64,000 nucleotides of DNA from Gottschalkia purinilytica (GCF_001190785.1 NZ_LGSS01000005.1:203857-267856), one strand, 5' to 3'; shown: positions 46,391 through 55,332, counted from the first letter of the stretch. A program made the numbers and translations. Notes: generated from the letters alone by a model not told the origin.

Positions 46391-46412
46391 AAAAAGAGCC
46401 CTTAGGCTCCTC
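46391..46412 (-). terminator. Terminator downstream of the BI-1-like gene
   Basis: GAGCC-CTTA-GGCTC, followed on the minus strand by CTTTTTTGTT. The gap 46169-46390 shows no gene. Confidence 0.75.
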
Positions 46413-46437
46413 TATTAGTATATTCATAAAATTATAT

Positions 46438-46956
46438 TTAATCTCTACGTGCAAAAAACTTTAATATAATCAAGAATAAATTAATAAAATCTAAATATAG
46501 TGATAATGCTCCAACTATTGCATTTTTTTGTTCTATATCTTCATTAACAAACCCTGTATTACATATAGTTTTAAGTTTCTGTGTATCATACGAAATAAGT
46601 CCTATAAAGATTAGAATTCCTGCATAAGATATAATCCAATATATCATTTGACTTTTCATAAATACATTTATTAAGGAAGCTAGGATTAATCCTATAAGCC
46701 CCATTAAGCAAATGCTTCCTACATTAGTTAAATCATTTTTAGTAACATAACCGTATACACTCATTATAACAAATGTTCCTGCTGTTATAAAAAATGCTAC
46801 TGCTATAGATTTGTATGTAAACATAAAAAAAATCGAAGATAAAGTTAGTCCATTTATCATTGAATAGATAATAAATACTATTGTAGCTGTAGAAACAGAC
46901 ATTTTATCAATTCTTCTAGATAAAAATGCAACTAATGCTAATTCACTAAATATCAA
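46438..46956 (-). CDS. Bax inhibitor-1-like membrane protein, short at the N-terminus
   Basis: 172 residues with about six spans. FSELALVAFLSRRIDKMS, the Tyr-Ser-x-x-Asn-Gly motif region (IYSMINGLTLSSIF) and the C-terminal ALSLYLDFINLFLIILKFFARRD are typical of BI-1/YetJ proteins, which are proton-sensitive calcium leak channels in characterised cases. Family members are about 210-230 residues; here the first span and the cytosolic N-terminus are missing, the TTG start has no convincing ribosome binding site, and an in-frame stop lies 13 codons upstream. It may be 5'-truncated and silent. Confidence 0.7.
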   Translation of the reverse strand: MIFSELALVAFLSRRIDKMSVSTATIVFIIYSMINGLTLSSIFFMFTYKSIAVAFFITAGTFVIMSVYGYVTKNDLTNVGSICLMGLIGLILASLINVFMKSQMIYWIISYAGILIFIGLISYDTQKLKTICNTGFVNEDIEQKNAIVGALSLYLDFINLFLIILKFFARRD

Positions 46957-47061
46957 TCCATCTGTCTTTTTAAATTTGAATATGAATTATGTCATTATTT
47001 AAAATTTATTTCAATAATATAAAATACCTATTTTGTATTATGTATTTTAAAGCTTTTTGCA

Positions 47062-47583
47062 TTAATTTTTTAAATTTTGAATAACTGATAATACATCATC
47101 TAGAATTTCTTTAATATTTCTATTTGCATCTATAACATAGTCTGTTTTTACTAAATTGAAAAGTTTCTTATCTTTTTCTATTCTTTTAAAAAAATCATTT
47201 CTATCTTCAGCTAACATCCTTGTCTTCCTAGTAATTTCATCGGCACTTAGAAATATTGATATTATTTCAGCATCTTTAATAGTATCCTTAAGTTCTTTTG
47301 CTCCTTGTGGATCTATTACATAGATACTGATTCCTTTATTACTATATTGCTGCTTGGTAGCCCAATATTGGTGATTATATAATTCATTGTAAGCTATTAT
47401 ATTTTCTTTTGATTCTTTTAGATAATATTCTGTATCTACAAATATATGTCCCCACTCATCTTCATATCGAGGCTTTCTAGTTGTGTATGAATGTATCATA
47501 TTATATCCCACTTTTTCTAGCTCTTTAGCTAAAGTAGTCTTGCCACTTGCAGATGCTCCTATTAAGCAAATTATTTTATCCAT
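47062..47583 (-). CDS. Guanylate kinase-like nucleotide kinase
   Basis: 173 residues. P-loop GASASGKTT, then YNMIHSYTTRKPR (the GMP-binding Ser-x-Thr-Thr-Arg motif of guanylate kinases) and GHIFVDTEYY; the lid region is MLAEDRNDFFKR. It is shorter than the housekeeping Gmk (about 205) and lacks some of its motifs, so it may be an accessory paralogue or a phage-type kinase. The ATG at 47583 follows AGAGGTG; an in-frame GTG at 47592 is part of that site. Confidence 0.8.
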   Translation of the reverse strand: MDKIICLIGASASGKTTLAKELEKVGYNMIHSYTTRKPRYEDEWGHIFVDTEYYLKESKENIIAYNELYNHQYWATKQQYSNKGISIYVIDPQGAKELKDTIKDAEIISIFLSADEITRKTRMLAEDRNDFFKRIEKDKKLFNLVKTDYVIDANRNIKEILDDVLSVIQNLKN

Positions 47584-48329
47584 ATTAATCACCTCTTGTT
47601 AATTTAATTATCAAGAAAATCAATTTCCTAACTTCTTAAATATGAGTACAGAATATATTTGATGGTTTAGTAGATTGTGAAATAATAAATATTGCTTTTA
47701 GATTCTTTAATGTCAAAAGTTATAAGTATAATTTTATCTATATTTACTATAATTGTAAAGTATATAGCACTTTTCTAAGCATTCTTATATTTTTTTATTT
47801 TATATTAATCATTGCCTATATCTATAATATTTTCAAGGAATGTTGTTATATTTCTATATAGTTTCTTTTTTTATGTCTAAAACCATTAACATTGTATTTA
47901 TAGTTAGGTCATATGTTTTATATTATTTTTTGTTTCTTTTTAAAATATTACTTGCCTTCAACTTAATTAAACTTCTATTAATTAAGTTCATCCAAACTCG
48001 AATTTATATTTAACCCATTATTTAAAGTTTTTCTTACTATATTTCTTATTTTAATGTAGTCAACTTTTTATCTATAAATAATCTGATATATGTTCTTTAA
48101 AAAGTATTTTAAGTTATTTTATTTGAAGTAAACAGAAATATTATATTTTTAATAAAAATTTTAGATAATTTGATGATGTTTTATCGATTTACAGTATTAA
48201 AAAATTTATAAAGTAAGAATTTAAAATTAAATAAGTTATATTTTACTAAATCCGACAAAATTTTTAAGTATAACATGGTATGGTAATAACTGTGTCAATT
48301 TATTAAAGAAAGAAAAAGGAGATATTTTC
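47584..48329. other. Long intergenic stretch
   Basis: About 745 very AT-rich bases. Near 47815-47870 the DNA resembles the start of the RecU-like gene (shared TCTATAATATTTTCAAGGA), perhaps a relic. Otherwise nothing. Confidence 0.45.
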
Positions 48330-49202
48330 ATGAAAAAAGTAATTATTATTTTTATGTTTATATTTTTAATTTTCACTATAGGTTGCTCTAGTATTAAAAG
48401 TTATGGAGATCAATCCGATTTAAAAGAACAAGATAAAAGAGAAGTAAGTAGTAAAGTAAATAAACTACAAAGTTACAATGATGCTGCGGATAAAATACCG
48501 ATTTTAATGTATCATCACATAATGGAACCTGAACACATAAAAAAGATGAATCAAGAACAAAACGAATCAGTTATTTCTACTCTTCAGTTTCAAGAACAAA
48601 TGAAATTCCTTCATGATAATGGATTTTATGTAGCAACCTTAGATGAACTAAAGGGATTTATAGAAGAGAAAATAGAACTTCCTAAAAAAACAGTCGTTAT
48701 AACTTTTGATGATGGTTGCTTGAGTAATGCAGTTTATGCTTATCCTGTTCTCAAACAATATAATTTCAATGCTACAATTTTCATGATAGGGAGAGCATTA
48801 TTTGATGATATAGCTGAATATAATTTTGAAACATTACAGTTTATGAATTTGAAAATATTGGACAAGTATAAAGATGTATTTAATTATGAAAGTCATACTT
48901 ATGATCTTCACCAGTTAGATAATGATAGAGGATTACTAATTACTTCTCCTGAAGAAGTAATATTAGACGATATTACTAAGATCAAAGAACTAATTAAAGT
49001 AAAGTATTTTGCGTATCCATATGGACATCGTAATTCTGATGTTATAGAAACTTTAAAAGAGACTTCTCATGAAATGGCATTTACTATTCAAAGTGGATAT
49101 GTAACAAAAGGATATAAAGAAATATATGAATTACCTAGATTTGGAATATCTCCAAATACTTCTATTGAGGAATTCAAGAAGATTGTTTTAATTGAAAAAT
49201 AA
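48330..49202 (+). CDS. Polysaccharide deacetylase lipoprotein (PgaB/IcaB-like)
   Basis: 290 residues. The signal peptide ends in the lipobox IGCSS, so it is probably anchored on the outer face of the membrane. The NodB-type domain has IPILMYHHIM, VVITFDDGCLSN (catalytic aspartate and metal ligand), ESHTYDLH (metal histidines), YFAYPYG and PRFGISP. It should remove N-acetyl groups from a surface glycan. AAAGGAG precedes the ATG. Monocistronic, with a strong terminator. Confidence 0.9.
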   Translation: MKKVIIIFMFIFLIFTIGCSSIKSYGDQSDLKEQDKREVSSKVNKLQSYNDAADKIPILMYHHIMEPEHIKKMNQEQNESVISTLQFQEQMKFLHDNGFYVATLDELKGFIEEKIELPKKTVVITFDDGCLSNAVYAYPVLKQYNFNATIFMIGRALFDDIAEYNFETLQFMNLKILDKYKDVFNYESHTYDLHQLDNDRGLLITSPEEVILDDITKIKELIKVKYFAYPYGHRNSDVIETLKETSHEMAFTIQSGYVTKGYKEIYELPRFGISPNTSIEEFKKIVLIEK

Positions 49203-49212
49203 ATAATTTAAT

Positions 49213-49250
49213 AAAAAATAAGAGCAGGATTAATCCTGCTCTTATTTTTT
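49213..49250. terminator. Terminator between convergent genes
   Basis: A perfect 38-base palindrome with left arm AAAAAATAAGAGCAGGATT, 10 bases after the deacetylase stop; T-runs both ways. Confidence 0.92.
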
Positions 49251-49295
49251 TAAAGTAATTTGTAATTAATAATATTTTAAGTTATTAATTTTTAT

Positions 49296-49424
49296 CTACT
49301 CTTTTTCTGTAGCTGATGTAGTTCCATTAACTTTACTATTAGGTTGTTTTTTTTCTGTATCTTTACAACCAAATAATGATATAGCCAATATTAAAGATAA
49401 AATAAGTAATAATGATTTCTTCAT
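49296..49424 (-). CDS. Very small lipoprotein, 42 residues
   Basis: MKKSLLLILSLILAISLFGC is a complete lipoprotein signal with the lipobox cysteine at residue 20, followed by only 22 polar residues (KDTEKKQPNSK and a GTTSATEKE end). GGAGGA lies six bases before the ATG. Peptides of this kind are common and of unknown role; the mature part could act as a linker or a shed signal. It is too short for most gene finders but has every mark of a real gene. Confidence 0.75.
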   Translation of the reverse strand: MKKSLLLILSLILAISLFGCKDTEKKQPNSKVNGTTSATEKE

Positions 49425-49521
49425 GATAATCCTCCTGAATTCTAATATCAATCTAATTTTATTTATTTTAATAATAAATTTATATTAATTAAATTATAAA
49501 TAACTATGTAATTTTTTATAA

Positions 49522-49848
49522 TTACTGATTAAATGTTTTCTTAAGAACTCTTACTTTGTTATTAAAATCTGCTTCAGATATTATCTTTTCAGATTTTAGT
49601 TTTACTAGAATATTTAAACAATCATAATAATTTTCATTATCAATATTCTTATTATTAATATTACTGAACATTTCTCTAGCTAGTAAGAATTCTTATTAAG
49701 AAAAAATAGCATTTTCTTTTAACAAATTTAAATATTTATTGATATATTTAATATTATCTTTATATGAATTGCTAAAAGTATTTTTATATATTCTTTCTAA
49801 CACAAAAAAGATTGGACTTAATATTCCTATTAATCCAAATACATACAT
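49522..49848 (-). pseudogene. Small membrane-anchored protein interrupted by TAATAA
   Basis: From ATG 49848 (GGAGA upstream) the frame gives MYVFGLIGILSPIFFVLERI, a helical stretch ending ENAIFS, two consecutive stops (49693-49698), then in the same frame EFLLAREMFSNI to KKTFNQ and a stop at 49522. The whole would be 108 residues. The second half keeps its frame without further stops, so the double stop looks recent, or two short products are made. The family is unknown. Confidence 0.55.
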
Positions 49849-50226
49849 AAGATTTCTCCAATAAATCCATCAATGAACATACCCGTCTATCCAAGCATAA
49901 AAGATAATAAAATTAACCTTACAATATCATCTCACTATTTAATACTTCAAAATAACATTATATACAATTTATACCATATAACTACTCCATTTATTCATAT
50001 CTATATAATTTATTTTTAAATATCCTAATCTTACATATTAAAATTTCATAAGAAAAAAAGTCTAACATTTTATTATTATAACTAAGTATAAAAATATTTC
50101 TTCATTAGCACTAAATTTCTACATAAAAGGAGAATATCCTTCATATTATAACTTAAATATGTTGTTTTGTAATTATATATAAGGTTCTAAGTATATTTAA
50201 TATTATTTAAGAAAGGGGATGAAAAA

Positions 50227-50322
50227 GTGGTTCAAATAATAAAGGACTTACTTGAAACTGCTATTTTAATTTTAACAGCTCTCACCTTGTTAAAACAGTA
50301 CAGTAATATCAAGAAGTCCTAG
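50227..50322 (+). CDS. Short hydrophobic peptide, 31 residues
   Basis: GTG start behind AAAGGGG. The product VVQIIKDLLETAILILTALTLL has one membrane helix and ends KQYSNIKKS. It is of the size and charge pattern (hydrophobic then basic tail) of bacterial type I toxins and phage-derived holin-like peptides. I see no clear antisense RNA, so this remains a candidate. Confidence 0.5.
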   Translation: MVQIIKDLLETAILILTALTLLKQYSNIKKS

Positions 50323-50327
50323 TAAAT

Positions 50328-50347
50328 TAGGGGGGAAACTCCCCCTA
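50328..50347. terminator. GC-rich hairpin after the short hydrophobic ORF
   Basis: TAGGGGG-GAAACT-CCCCCTA. No T-run follows on either strand, so it may be an mRNA stabilising hairpin. Confidence 0.5.
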
Positions 50348-50460
50348 GTCTTAAAAAAATATTATATCACAGTTAATTAACATTATAAAAAATATTCTTT
50401 AACTACTATATTAGATTCTATTATCTATTTACACAAAAAAATTAGGATTTACTTCATTAT

Positions 50461-50697
50461 CTAGTCTTTTATATACTCAAATCTATATTCTTGCTTTACT
50501 TCGGGATATTTATTTTTGTCTACTTTGCTTAAGAACATATCTAGAGGTCTTATATATAGTTGTTTATCTCCATATAATGGTCTATAGACTGCATATTTTT
50601 CTTCTGTTTCTGAATGTATTGCTATATCAATTAGCTCATATTCGTTACCTTTAAAATGTCTATACTTTCCTCTTTTAATTTCTTTTAATATATTCAA
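50461..50697 (-). CDS. DUF1653 protein
   Basis: 78 residues. GKYRHFKGNEYELIDIAIHS, EEKYAVYRPLYGDKQLYIRP and MFLSKV are the diagnostic pattern of DUF1653, a small beta-rich cytosolic domain of unknown function found alone or fused to other domains. The start is TTG behind GGGAGAG. Confidence 0.88.
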   Translation of the reverse strand: MNILKEIKRGKYRHFKGNEYELIDIAIHSETEEKYAVYRPLYGDKQLYIRPLDMFLSKVDKNKYPEVKQEYRFEYIKD

Positions 50698-50846
50698 TAT
50701 TTTCTCTCCCTTAAAAACTATTATTGTAAAGATTAAACCTTAATCCAAATATTAAATAATATAGTATAATATGCTTATACTCTTGAATATAAACTATACC
50801 ATGAACAAATGTTTATAATACTTACAAATAATTGGAGGTTATTCAG

Positions 50847-51191
50847 ATGAATAGATCTACTAAGAACTATCCAGCTACTATAGCTCTAACTATAGGATTT
50901 ATAGCTTTTATTTTTTTGATAATATTTTTTCTACAAAGTATTTTTGACTCTTTTAACACTACAGTAACTAATTTATTTTACGGTTTTGGCTGGGCATGTC
51001 TATTTATAACATTTTTTTTAGGCTTTATAGGTTTCATTATTTCTCTTTTTGGTATTTCATTTAAGTCAAATAGATTTAGTGTTATAGTTTTAGTTCTTAA
51101 TATTATAATGATAATGATCTTACCAGCTATATTCTTTATTACTATATTTATAGATTATATAAAATTTACTTTTAATAAAAGTCCTTTTTAA
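50847..51191 (+). CDS. Three-span membrane protein of unknown function
   Basis: 114 residues. Three strongly hydrophobic segments (about 12-34, 48-72, 80-103) with short polar loops; the N-terminus MNRSTKNYPATIALTIGFIA resembles DUF4190/DUF4064-type small membrane proteins, but I cannot assign a family. TTGGAGG lies before the ATG at 50847; a TTG at 50832 is inside that site. Confidence 0.7.
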   Translation: MNRSTKNYPATIALTIGFIAFIFLIIFFLQSIFDSFNTTVTNLFYGFGWACLFITFFLGFIGFIISLFGISFKSNRFSVIVLVLNIIMIMILPAIFFITIFIDYIKFTFNKSPF

Positions 51192-51271
51192 GTCATTTTT
51201 AACTAAAGATATAAAAACTACAATATCAATTTTTAAAAATAAGTATTATTTTTAGAAATTTTCTAAGCGTA

Positions 51272-51333
51272 AAAATCTCCTAAAATAGATTTTATCACAG
51301 TCTTTATTATCTGTGTCTATTTTAGGAGATTTT
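51272..51333. terminator. Terminator between convergent genes
   Basis: A perfect 18-bp stem (51272-51289 with 51316-51333, AAAATCTCCTAAAATAGA) with an inner CACAG/CTGTG stem. Confidence 0.88.
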
Positions 51334-51359
51334 CGATCTAAATAATCTGTATATTTTTA

Positions 51360-51560
51360 CTATCCCTTATCTATTAATTGCTTTTGTCCTATTTCGACTA
51401 GTTTTTTAGTCATCATTCCACCTACTGGACCAGCAGTAAATATATTTTCTATTGAATTAGTATTAGAAAGTTTATTTGCTAAACCTAACTCATTTGCAAT
51501 TTCCAATTTCATTTCATCTAATGCTTTTCTAGCATTGGGATTTAGCGGGTTTTTACTCAT
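51360..51560 (-). CDS. Alpha/beta-type small acid-soluble spore protein
   Basis: 66 residues. ARKALDEMKLEIANELGL contains the germination protease cleavage region (Glu-Ile-Ala), and VGGMMTKKLVEIGQKQL is the second conserved DNA-binding segment. These proteins coat and protect DNA in dormant spores. Some bases of the usual pattern differ (an insertion around LSNTNSIENIFTAGP), so it belongs to a divergent clostridial subgroup. Expression under the forespore sigma factor is expected, though I cannot point to its promoter with certainty. GAGGTG precedes the ATG. Confidence 0.92.
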   Translation of the reverse strand: MSKNPLNPNARKALDEMKLEIANELGLANKLSNTNSIENIFTAGPVGGMMTKKLVEIGQKQLIDKG

Positions 51561-51791
51561 AATAAATCACCTCAATATTTATAAGATTATTCATATATTA
51601 TTCTATATAAATAAAGCATTTTAAATACAAGGTAATTTAAAGAAAATAAAAAGTAATTCTTCTTAAGTAAAATAAATAATTTTAATATAATTATTTCGTT
51701 TTGATAAATCTATAAATTACAAATATTATAAAATTCATATCCATTGTTTATAATAACGATTAAGTTATATAAAAAGAAAAGGAGCTTTTTA

Positions 51792-52349
51792 ATGAGTATA
51801 AGACCAGGGAAAAAAGAGGATAACATCTATGTACCAAAACTTATTCTAAATGCTATAGGAGATATAGCTAAAGTTTTTACTGGATATGAAAAAGAGGATG
51901 ACATTATAGATACTATTGGAAAATTTTATCAGATAGATGAATGTAGATTTAGTTATAAAAATACTATAGTCTACGAAAAAGATAAAAAAGTAGTAGGGGT
52001 AATTCTTGGATACTATTCAAAAGATGTAGATAATTTAGATATTCCTATTATAAATCACTTAAGGAAAAAAGGTATTAAAAGAGACACTTTTGATGAAGAA
52101 TTCTTCGAAAATGAGTACTATATAGATACAGTATCAGTAAATCCTAATTATCAAGGAAGAGGAATTGCTAAAAAACTGATTAGAGCTATGGAAGATAAGG
52201 CTAAGAAATTAGAACATCATACAATAAGTCTAATAGTTGATATTAATAAAGAAAATGCGTATAGATTATATGAAAAGCTTGGATATAAAGAAGATAGAAA
52301 AATAGAGGTTTATGGACATCCATATAGACATATGTTAAAAAAAGTATAG
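51792..52349 (+). CDS. GNAT-family acetyltransferase
   Basis: 185 residues. The acetyl-CoA-binding motif A is YIDTVSVNPNYQGRGIAKKL, followed by motif B with NKENAYRLYEKLGYKE. The N-terminal half (APKLILNAIGDIAK-like helix) is like the YkkB/RimI-type proteins that recognise small molecules or peptides. The ATG at 51792 follows AAGGAG; an earlier in-frame start at 51744 has no site. The substrate is unknown. Confidence 0.85.
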   Translation: MSIRPGKKEDNIYVPKLILNAIGDIAKVFTGYEKEDDIIDTIGKFYQIDECRFSYKNTIVYEKDKKVVGVILGYYSKDVDNLDIPIINHLRKKGIKRDTFDEEFFENEYYIDTVSVNPNYQGRGIAKKLIRAMEDKAKKLEHHTISLIVDINKENAYRLYEKLGYKEDRKIEVYGHPYRHMLKKV

Positions 52350-52441
52350 TATTTTAACAATTACGTAGTCAAGATTTATCTTTTTACATATTTATGTACT
52401 ATGTAGTAAAGTAATTTTTAAAAGCTTAAAATAATAGAATA

Positions 52442-52489
52442 AAAATCACTAGCTAATAAACTAGATTCAATTTATTAGCTAGTGATTTT
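52442..52489. terminator. Terminator between convergent genes
   Basis: A perfect 19-bp stem AAAATCACTAGCTAATAAA (52442-52460) with 52471-52489; T-runs both ways. Confidence 0.9.
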
Positions 52490-52598
52490 CTTTATACAAT
52501 AAATCATTGTTATAAGTATATATTTCTATTGAACTTTATAAAACTTATGAATATAATTTGTTGTAAACTCAATTAAGAATAATGAACTTTTTCTGATA

Positions 52599-53309
52599 TT
52601 ATTCCATTGTTAAAAGTTCGTTTACAGTTTTAAAAGTATAACCTTTGCTTCTAAGACCCTCAACAATATTCTTGATAGAATTTATTGTATTACCTTTTTC
52701 ATCATACATTGGATGAAGAAGAATTATCGAGCCAGGTTTAACGTTATCAATTACGTATTTAGCAATCTTATCAGAACTTGAATTAATATCTGGATATGAG
52801 TTAGGCTCTAAATCCCAAAGGATAGTTTTTTGATTATGTTGTTTAAGATAATATGGCAAGAAAATAAGCTTTTTACCATTAGGAGGTCTAAACTGAATTA
52901 CACCTTCATATCCAGCTTCTTTTATTAGACTATTAGTCTTTTCAATTTCTTGTTTAATATAAGATGGTGATTTAAATACCATACGATTATGAGAATAAGT
53001 ATGGTTTCCTAGTTGATGTCCATCTAAAACAAGTTTTTTAGCTTCTTCTGGATATCGTTCAATTTCACTTCCTATAAGAAAGAATGTAGCCTTTACATCT
53101 AAATCTTTTAGTATAGGCAAAATAACGTCAACTTTTTCTGATGGTCCATCATCAAATGTTAATGCTACTACTTTTTCTTGAGTATTAGCTTTTTGAATAA
53201 TACCTCCAAAAAACTGAAATGTTCTTGAGTTCATAATTTTCCAAGCCATAAAAGATGCTATGAATAATATTATAAATAAAACAAACGTTAATTTTAGAGA
53301 TTTTTTCAT
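52599..53309 (-). CDS. Membrane-anchored polysaccharide deacetylase
   Basis: 236 residues. One N-terminal span (about 6-26), then a NodB domain with the five classic motifs: TFDDGPS (MT1), HTYSHN (MT2, metal histidines), RPPNGKK (MT3), ILWDLEPN (MT4) and ILLHPM (MT5). It probably acts on peptidoglycan or another amino-sugar polymer outside the membrane, as PdaA-like and peptidoglycan GlcNAc deacetylases do. GGAGAG precedes the ATG. Monocistronic. Confidence 0.9.
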   Translation of the reverse strand: MKKSLKLTFVLFIILFIASFMAWKIMNSRTFQFFGGIIQKANTQEKVVALTFDDGPSEKVDVILPILKDLDVKATFFLIGSEIERYPEEAKKLVLDGHQLGNHTYSHNRMVFKSPSYIKQEIEKTNSLIKEAGYEGVIQFRPPNGKKLIFLPYYLKQHNQKTILWDLEPNSYPDINSSSDKIAKYVIDNVKPGSIILLHPMYDEKGNTINSIKNIVEGLRSKGYTFKTVNELLTME

Positions 53310-53621
53310 CGTTTTCTCTCCTATAAGTTATTAGATTTAATCAATATTCAATGTATATTATACTACATTTTTATTACTTAAATATTATATATTTTATCTC
53401 TATATCTATTATTCTTTTATACGATTATTATATATGTTAGAATATCTTTAGATTGTACCATGGCAATAGGTCTAAAGTACTAATTTGAAAGTTTACTTAG
53501 GATATTTACATATTTTTACAAATTATATTTAATAAATTAAGTATAATAAAGTAGAGATAAATAGTTATAATTTGTATAACTTAAACTATTTACTCTATGT
53601 AGTTATCATAACTACCTAATC
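53310..53621. other. Intergenic stretch
   Basis: About 310 bases. A small hairpin GTAGTTA-TCA-TAACTAC lies near 53598-53614. No ORF supported. Confidence 0.5.
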
Positions 53622-53777
53622 TCATTCATATTTATATAGTAATGTTCGTTCTATCCAATCATAACGATACACACTAATATTCATATTAAATTCAGTTCTA
53701 ATTATATTTAACCTCAATTTGTACTTCTTACCAATTTTATCTCTAATATTCTTAACACTCTTATTAATAATTCTCAT
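53622..53777 (-). CDS. Possible basic small protein, 51 residues
   Basis: A frame from ATG 53777 gives a very basic N-terminal half (INKSVKNIRDKIGKKYKLR) and ends WIERTLLYKYE. GAGGTAG lies 13 bases upstream, farther than usual. It is divergent from the hydrophobic peptide ORF at 53838. It could be real or a chance frame. Confidence 0.3.
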   Translation of the reverse strand: MRIINKSVKNIRDKIGKKYKLRLNIIRTEFNMNISVYRYDWIERTLLYKYE

Positions 53778-53837
53778 CACAATATATGTGCTACCTCTTT
53801 TATTCAAATTAATTAATAATTGAAAGGGGGAGACAGC

Positions 53838-54062
53838 ATGATGAGCATAATAGAAAAAGTATTAGGGATATTAATCTCATTACTATCTATAGCAAAATTA
53901 CTTATAGAGTTAGAACTAAAAAACAAAGAGCGTTCCTTCAAAAAGAAGAAACGCAAAATAAAAGGGAAAAAATCTCCCTTAATCCTCATTAAACATTATA
54001 TTAAACATCTTAGAAAATATGAAGCAAAAATATTAAATTATATTCATAGCTTTTTTCTTTAA
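53838..54062 (+). CDS. Small hydrophobic-basic peptide, toxin-like
   Basis: 74 residues. A hydrophobic helix (MMSIIEKVLGILISLLSIAK) is followed by a lysine/arginine cluster (SFKKKKRKIKGKK) and a basic helical end. The hydrophobic-then-polylysine order is that of type I toxins described in Clostridioides. AAAGGGGGAG lies before the ATG; an in-frame TTG at 53820 is inside that site. A strong terminator follows the stop directly. No antisense RNA promoter is obvious. Confidence 0.6.
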   Translation: MMSIIEKVLGILISLLSIAKLLIELELKNKERSFKKKKRKIKGKKSPLILIKHYIKHLRKYEAKILNYIHSFFL

Positions 54063-54096
54063 AAATGACTAGGGCATTTTGCCCTAGTCAAATTTT
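54062..54096 (+). terminator. Terminator of the toxin-like ORF
   Basis: TGACTAGGGC-ATTTT-GCCCTAGTCA followed by AATTTTT; it starts at the stop codon. Confidence 0.88.
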
Positions 54097-54179
54097 TAAA
54101 AATTTCTGTATTTACAATTATCATATTGTATAGCTAAACTTATAAAAAATAATATATTAAAAATATTTATAGAATATTT

Positions 54180-54482
54180 TTAATATCTTTCATATATTTG
54201 TTTAGATGTTTTATTTCTATATCTATGATCATGTTTATCAACATAACTTGTTACACCCATCATATAATGTATATGTCCTCCTTCTACAGGTATGGGTACA
54301 CTTGTATAACCTCTATATTTATGACGATGTTTGTCATCAACTGAAGTATATCCTTCATAATAGTGAATGTGACCGTGACGAGTTGGAATAGGTTCACTTG
54401 TATATCCACTATATGTGTGTCTGTGTTTTTTGTCGACCGTTGTTTTACCTCTGTATTTATGAATATGACCATTTCTATACAT
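54180..54482 (-). CDS. YmaF-family histidine-repeat protein
   Basis: 100 residues built from about five repeats of a unit such as GHIHYYEGYTSVDDKHRHKY (His-x-His, then aromatic-Gly-Tyr-Thr-Ser, then Lys-His-x-His). The repeat is the same as in the YmaF-like domain at 38728. Paired histidines suggest metal binding along a beta-repeat. The ATG at 54482 follows AAAGGAGG; the longer frame start has none. It forms a pair with the next minus-strand gene upstream. Confidence 0.82.
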   Translation of the reverse strand: MYRNGHIHKYRGKTTVDKKHRHTYSGYTSEPIPTRHGHIHYYEGYTSVDDKHRHKYRGYTSVPIPVEGGHIHYMMGVTSYVDKHDHRYRNKTSKQIYERY

Positions 54483-54592
54483 TAATAGACCTCCTTTCAA
54501 AAATAAACTATGTTGATTTACCAATTTTAAAATATCTTGAATAAAAATAATGTTATAGGATCATGAACATCCTAGAACCTAATAAGTTCTAA

Positions 54593-54838
54593 CTAAATCA
54601 TTCTTTCTCCTGGAAACATTTCATCTATTTCCCAAGATTCCACTAACATAAGGGCATCATAGTAATCGTAGCCCATACCCATTAAATAAGAAATTAAAGC
54701 AACTTGAGTCATTGCATGCCTTATACTTGTTACCTTTGACTCATCTAATCCATGTCGAACTGCAGGGCGAACTTGCATTAAAAAATAACGTGGATCCATT
54801 ACTGGCATATAAGGATATTGATATTTTTGTATATACAA
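54593..54838 (-). CDS. Small protein of unknown function upstream of the YmaF-like gene
   Basis: 81 residues from TTG 54838 (AAGGAG eight bases upstream; a GTG at 54847 overlaps that site). It begins with a Tyr/Pro/Met-rich stretch (YIQKYQYPYMPVMDPRYF) followed by a helical region (SIRHAMTQVALISYLMGMGY) and an acidic end. The N-terminal composition is like spore coat proteins, but I do not recognise the family. It lies 110 bases before the YmaF-like gene in the same direction and may share its transcript. Confidence 0.65.
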   Translation of the reverse strand: MYIQKYQYPYMPVMDPRYFLMQVRPAVRHGLDESKVTSIRHAMTQVALISYLMGMGYDYYDALMLVESWEIDEMFPGERMI

Positions 54839-55332
54839 TTTTAACACTCCTTTATTTTTTTATATAATACAAAAGTATTCTTTATATACAATATACTCAT
54901 GATTATGATTAGGTGATAATTTTATCATCTTTTTTTATTTTCTTTAGTCAAAAAACTCTAATTCTATTATTTAGAACTATTCTTAAAAGAATATAAAAAA
55001 AAGCTATTAAAAACGTACAAAATAGGCTCTCAAGTTTACAGTTTAAACAATATTCTTTATTATTAGATACTAAAATACTTTTACTAAATTAAAACTATGG
55101 ATAGTTTTTCATTATAGTCATAATTTAAATAGTCCAAAGGTTATTCTAGATTGGATTATCTTAGAATAGTGCATATAGGATTCATTGTCATTTTATATCT
55201 AGATATGTTATAATATTGTGAAAATTTAATAATAATAAATTAAGTTTTTTGTTACATAAAGTTTCATTGGCTGATTTTAATCATGCATAAGTTTTAAACC
55301 ATATAGGCATGGACTAGAAAGGGGTAACCTTT
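54839..55332. other. Intergenic stretch with divergent promoters
   Basis: About 490 bases between divergent genes. A hairpin GGTGATAA-TTT-TATCATC followed by seven T (plus strand, near 54912-54940) looks like a terminator with no matching upstream gene. No ORF supported. Confidence 0.45.

Noticed and set aside
54912..54940. Plus-strand terminator between divergent genes
   Set aside because: The hairpin and T-run are present, but no plus-strand gene precedes it; kept only as a note in the intergenic entry.
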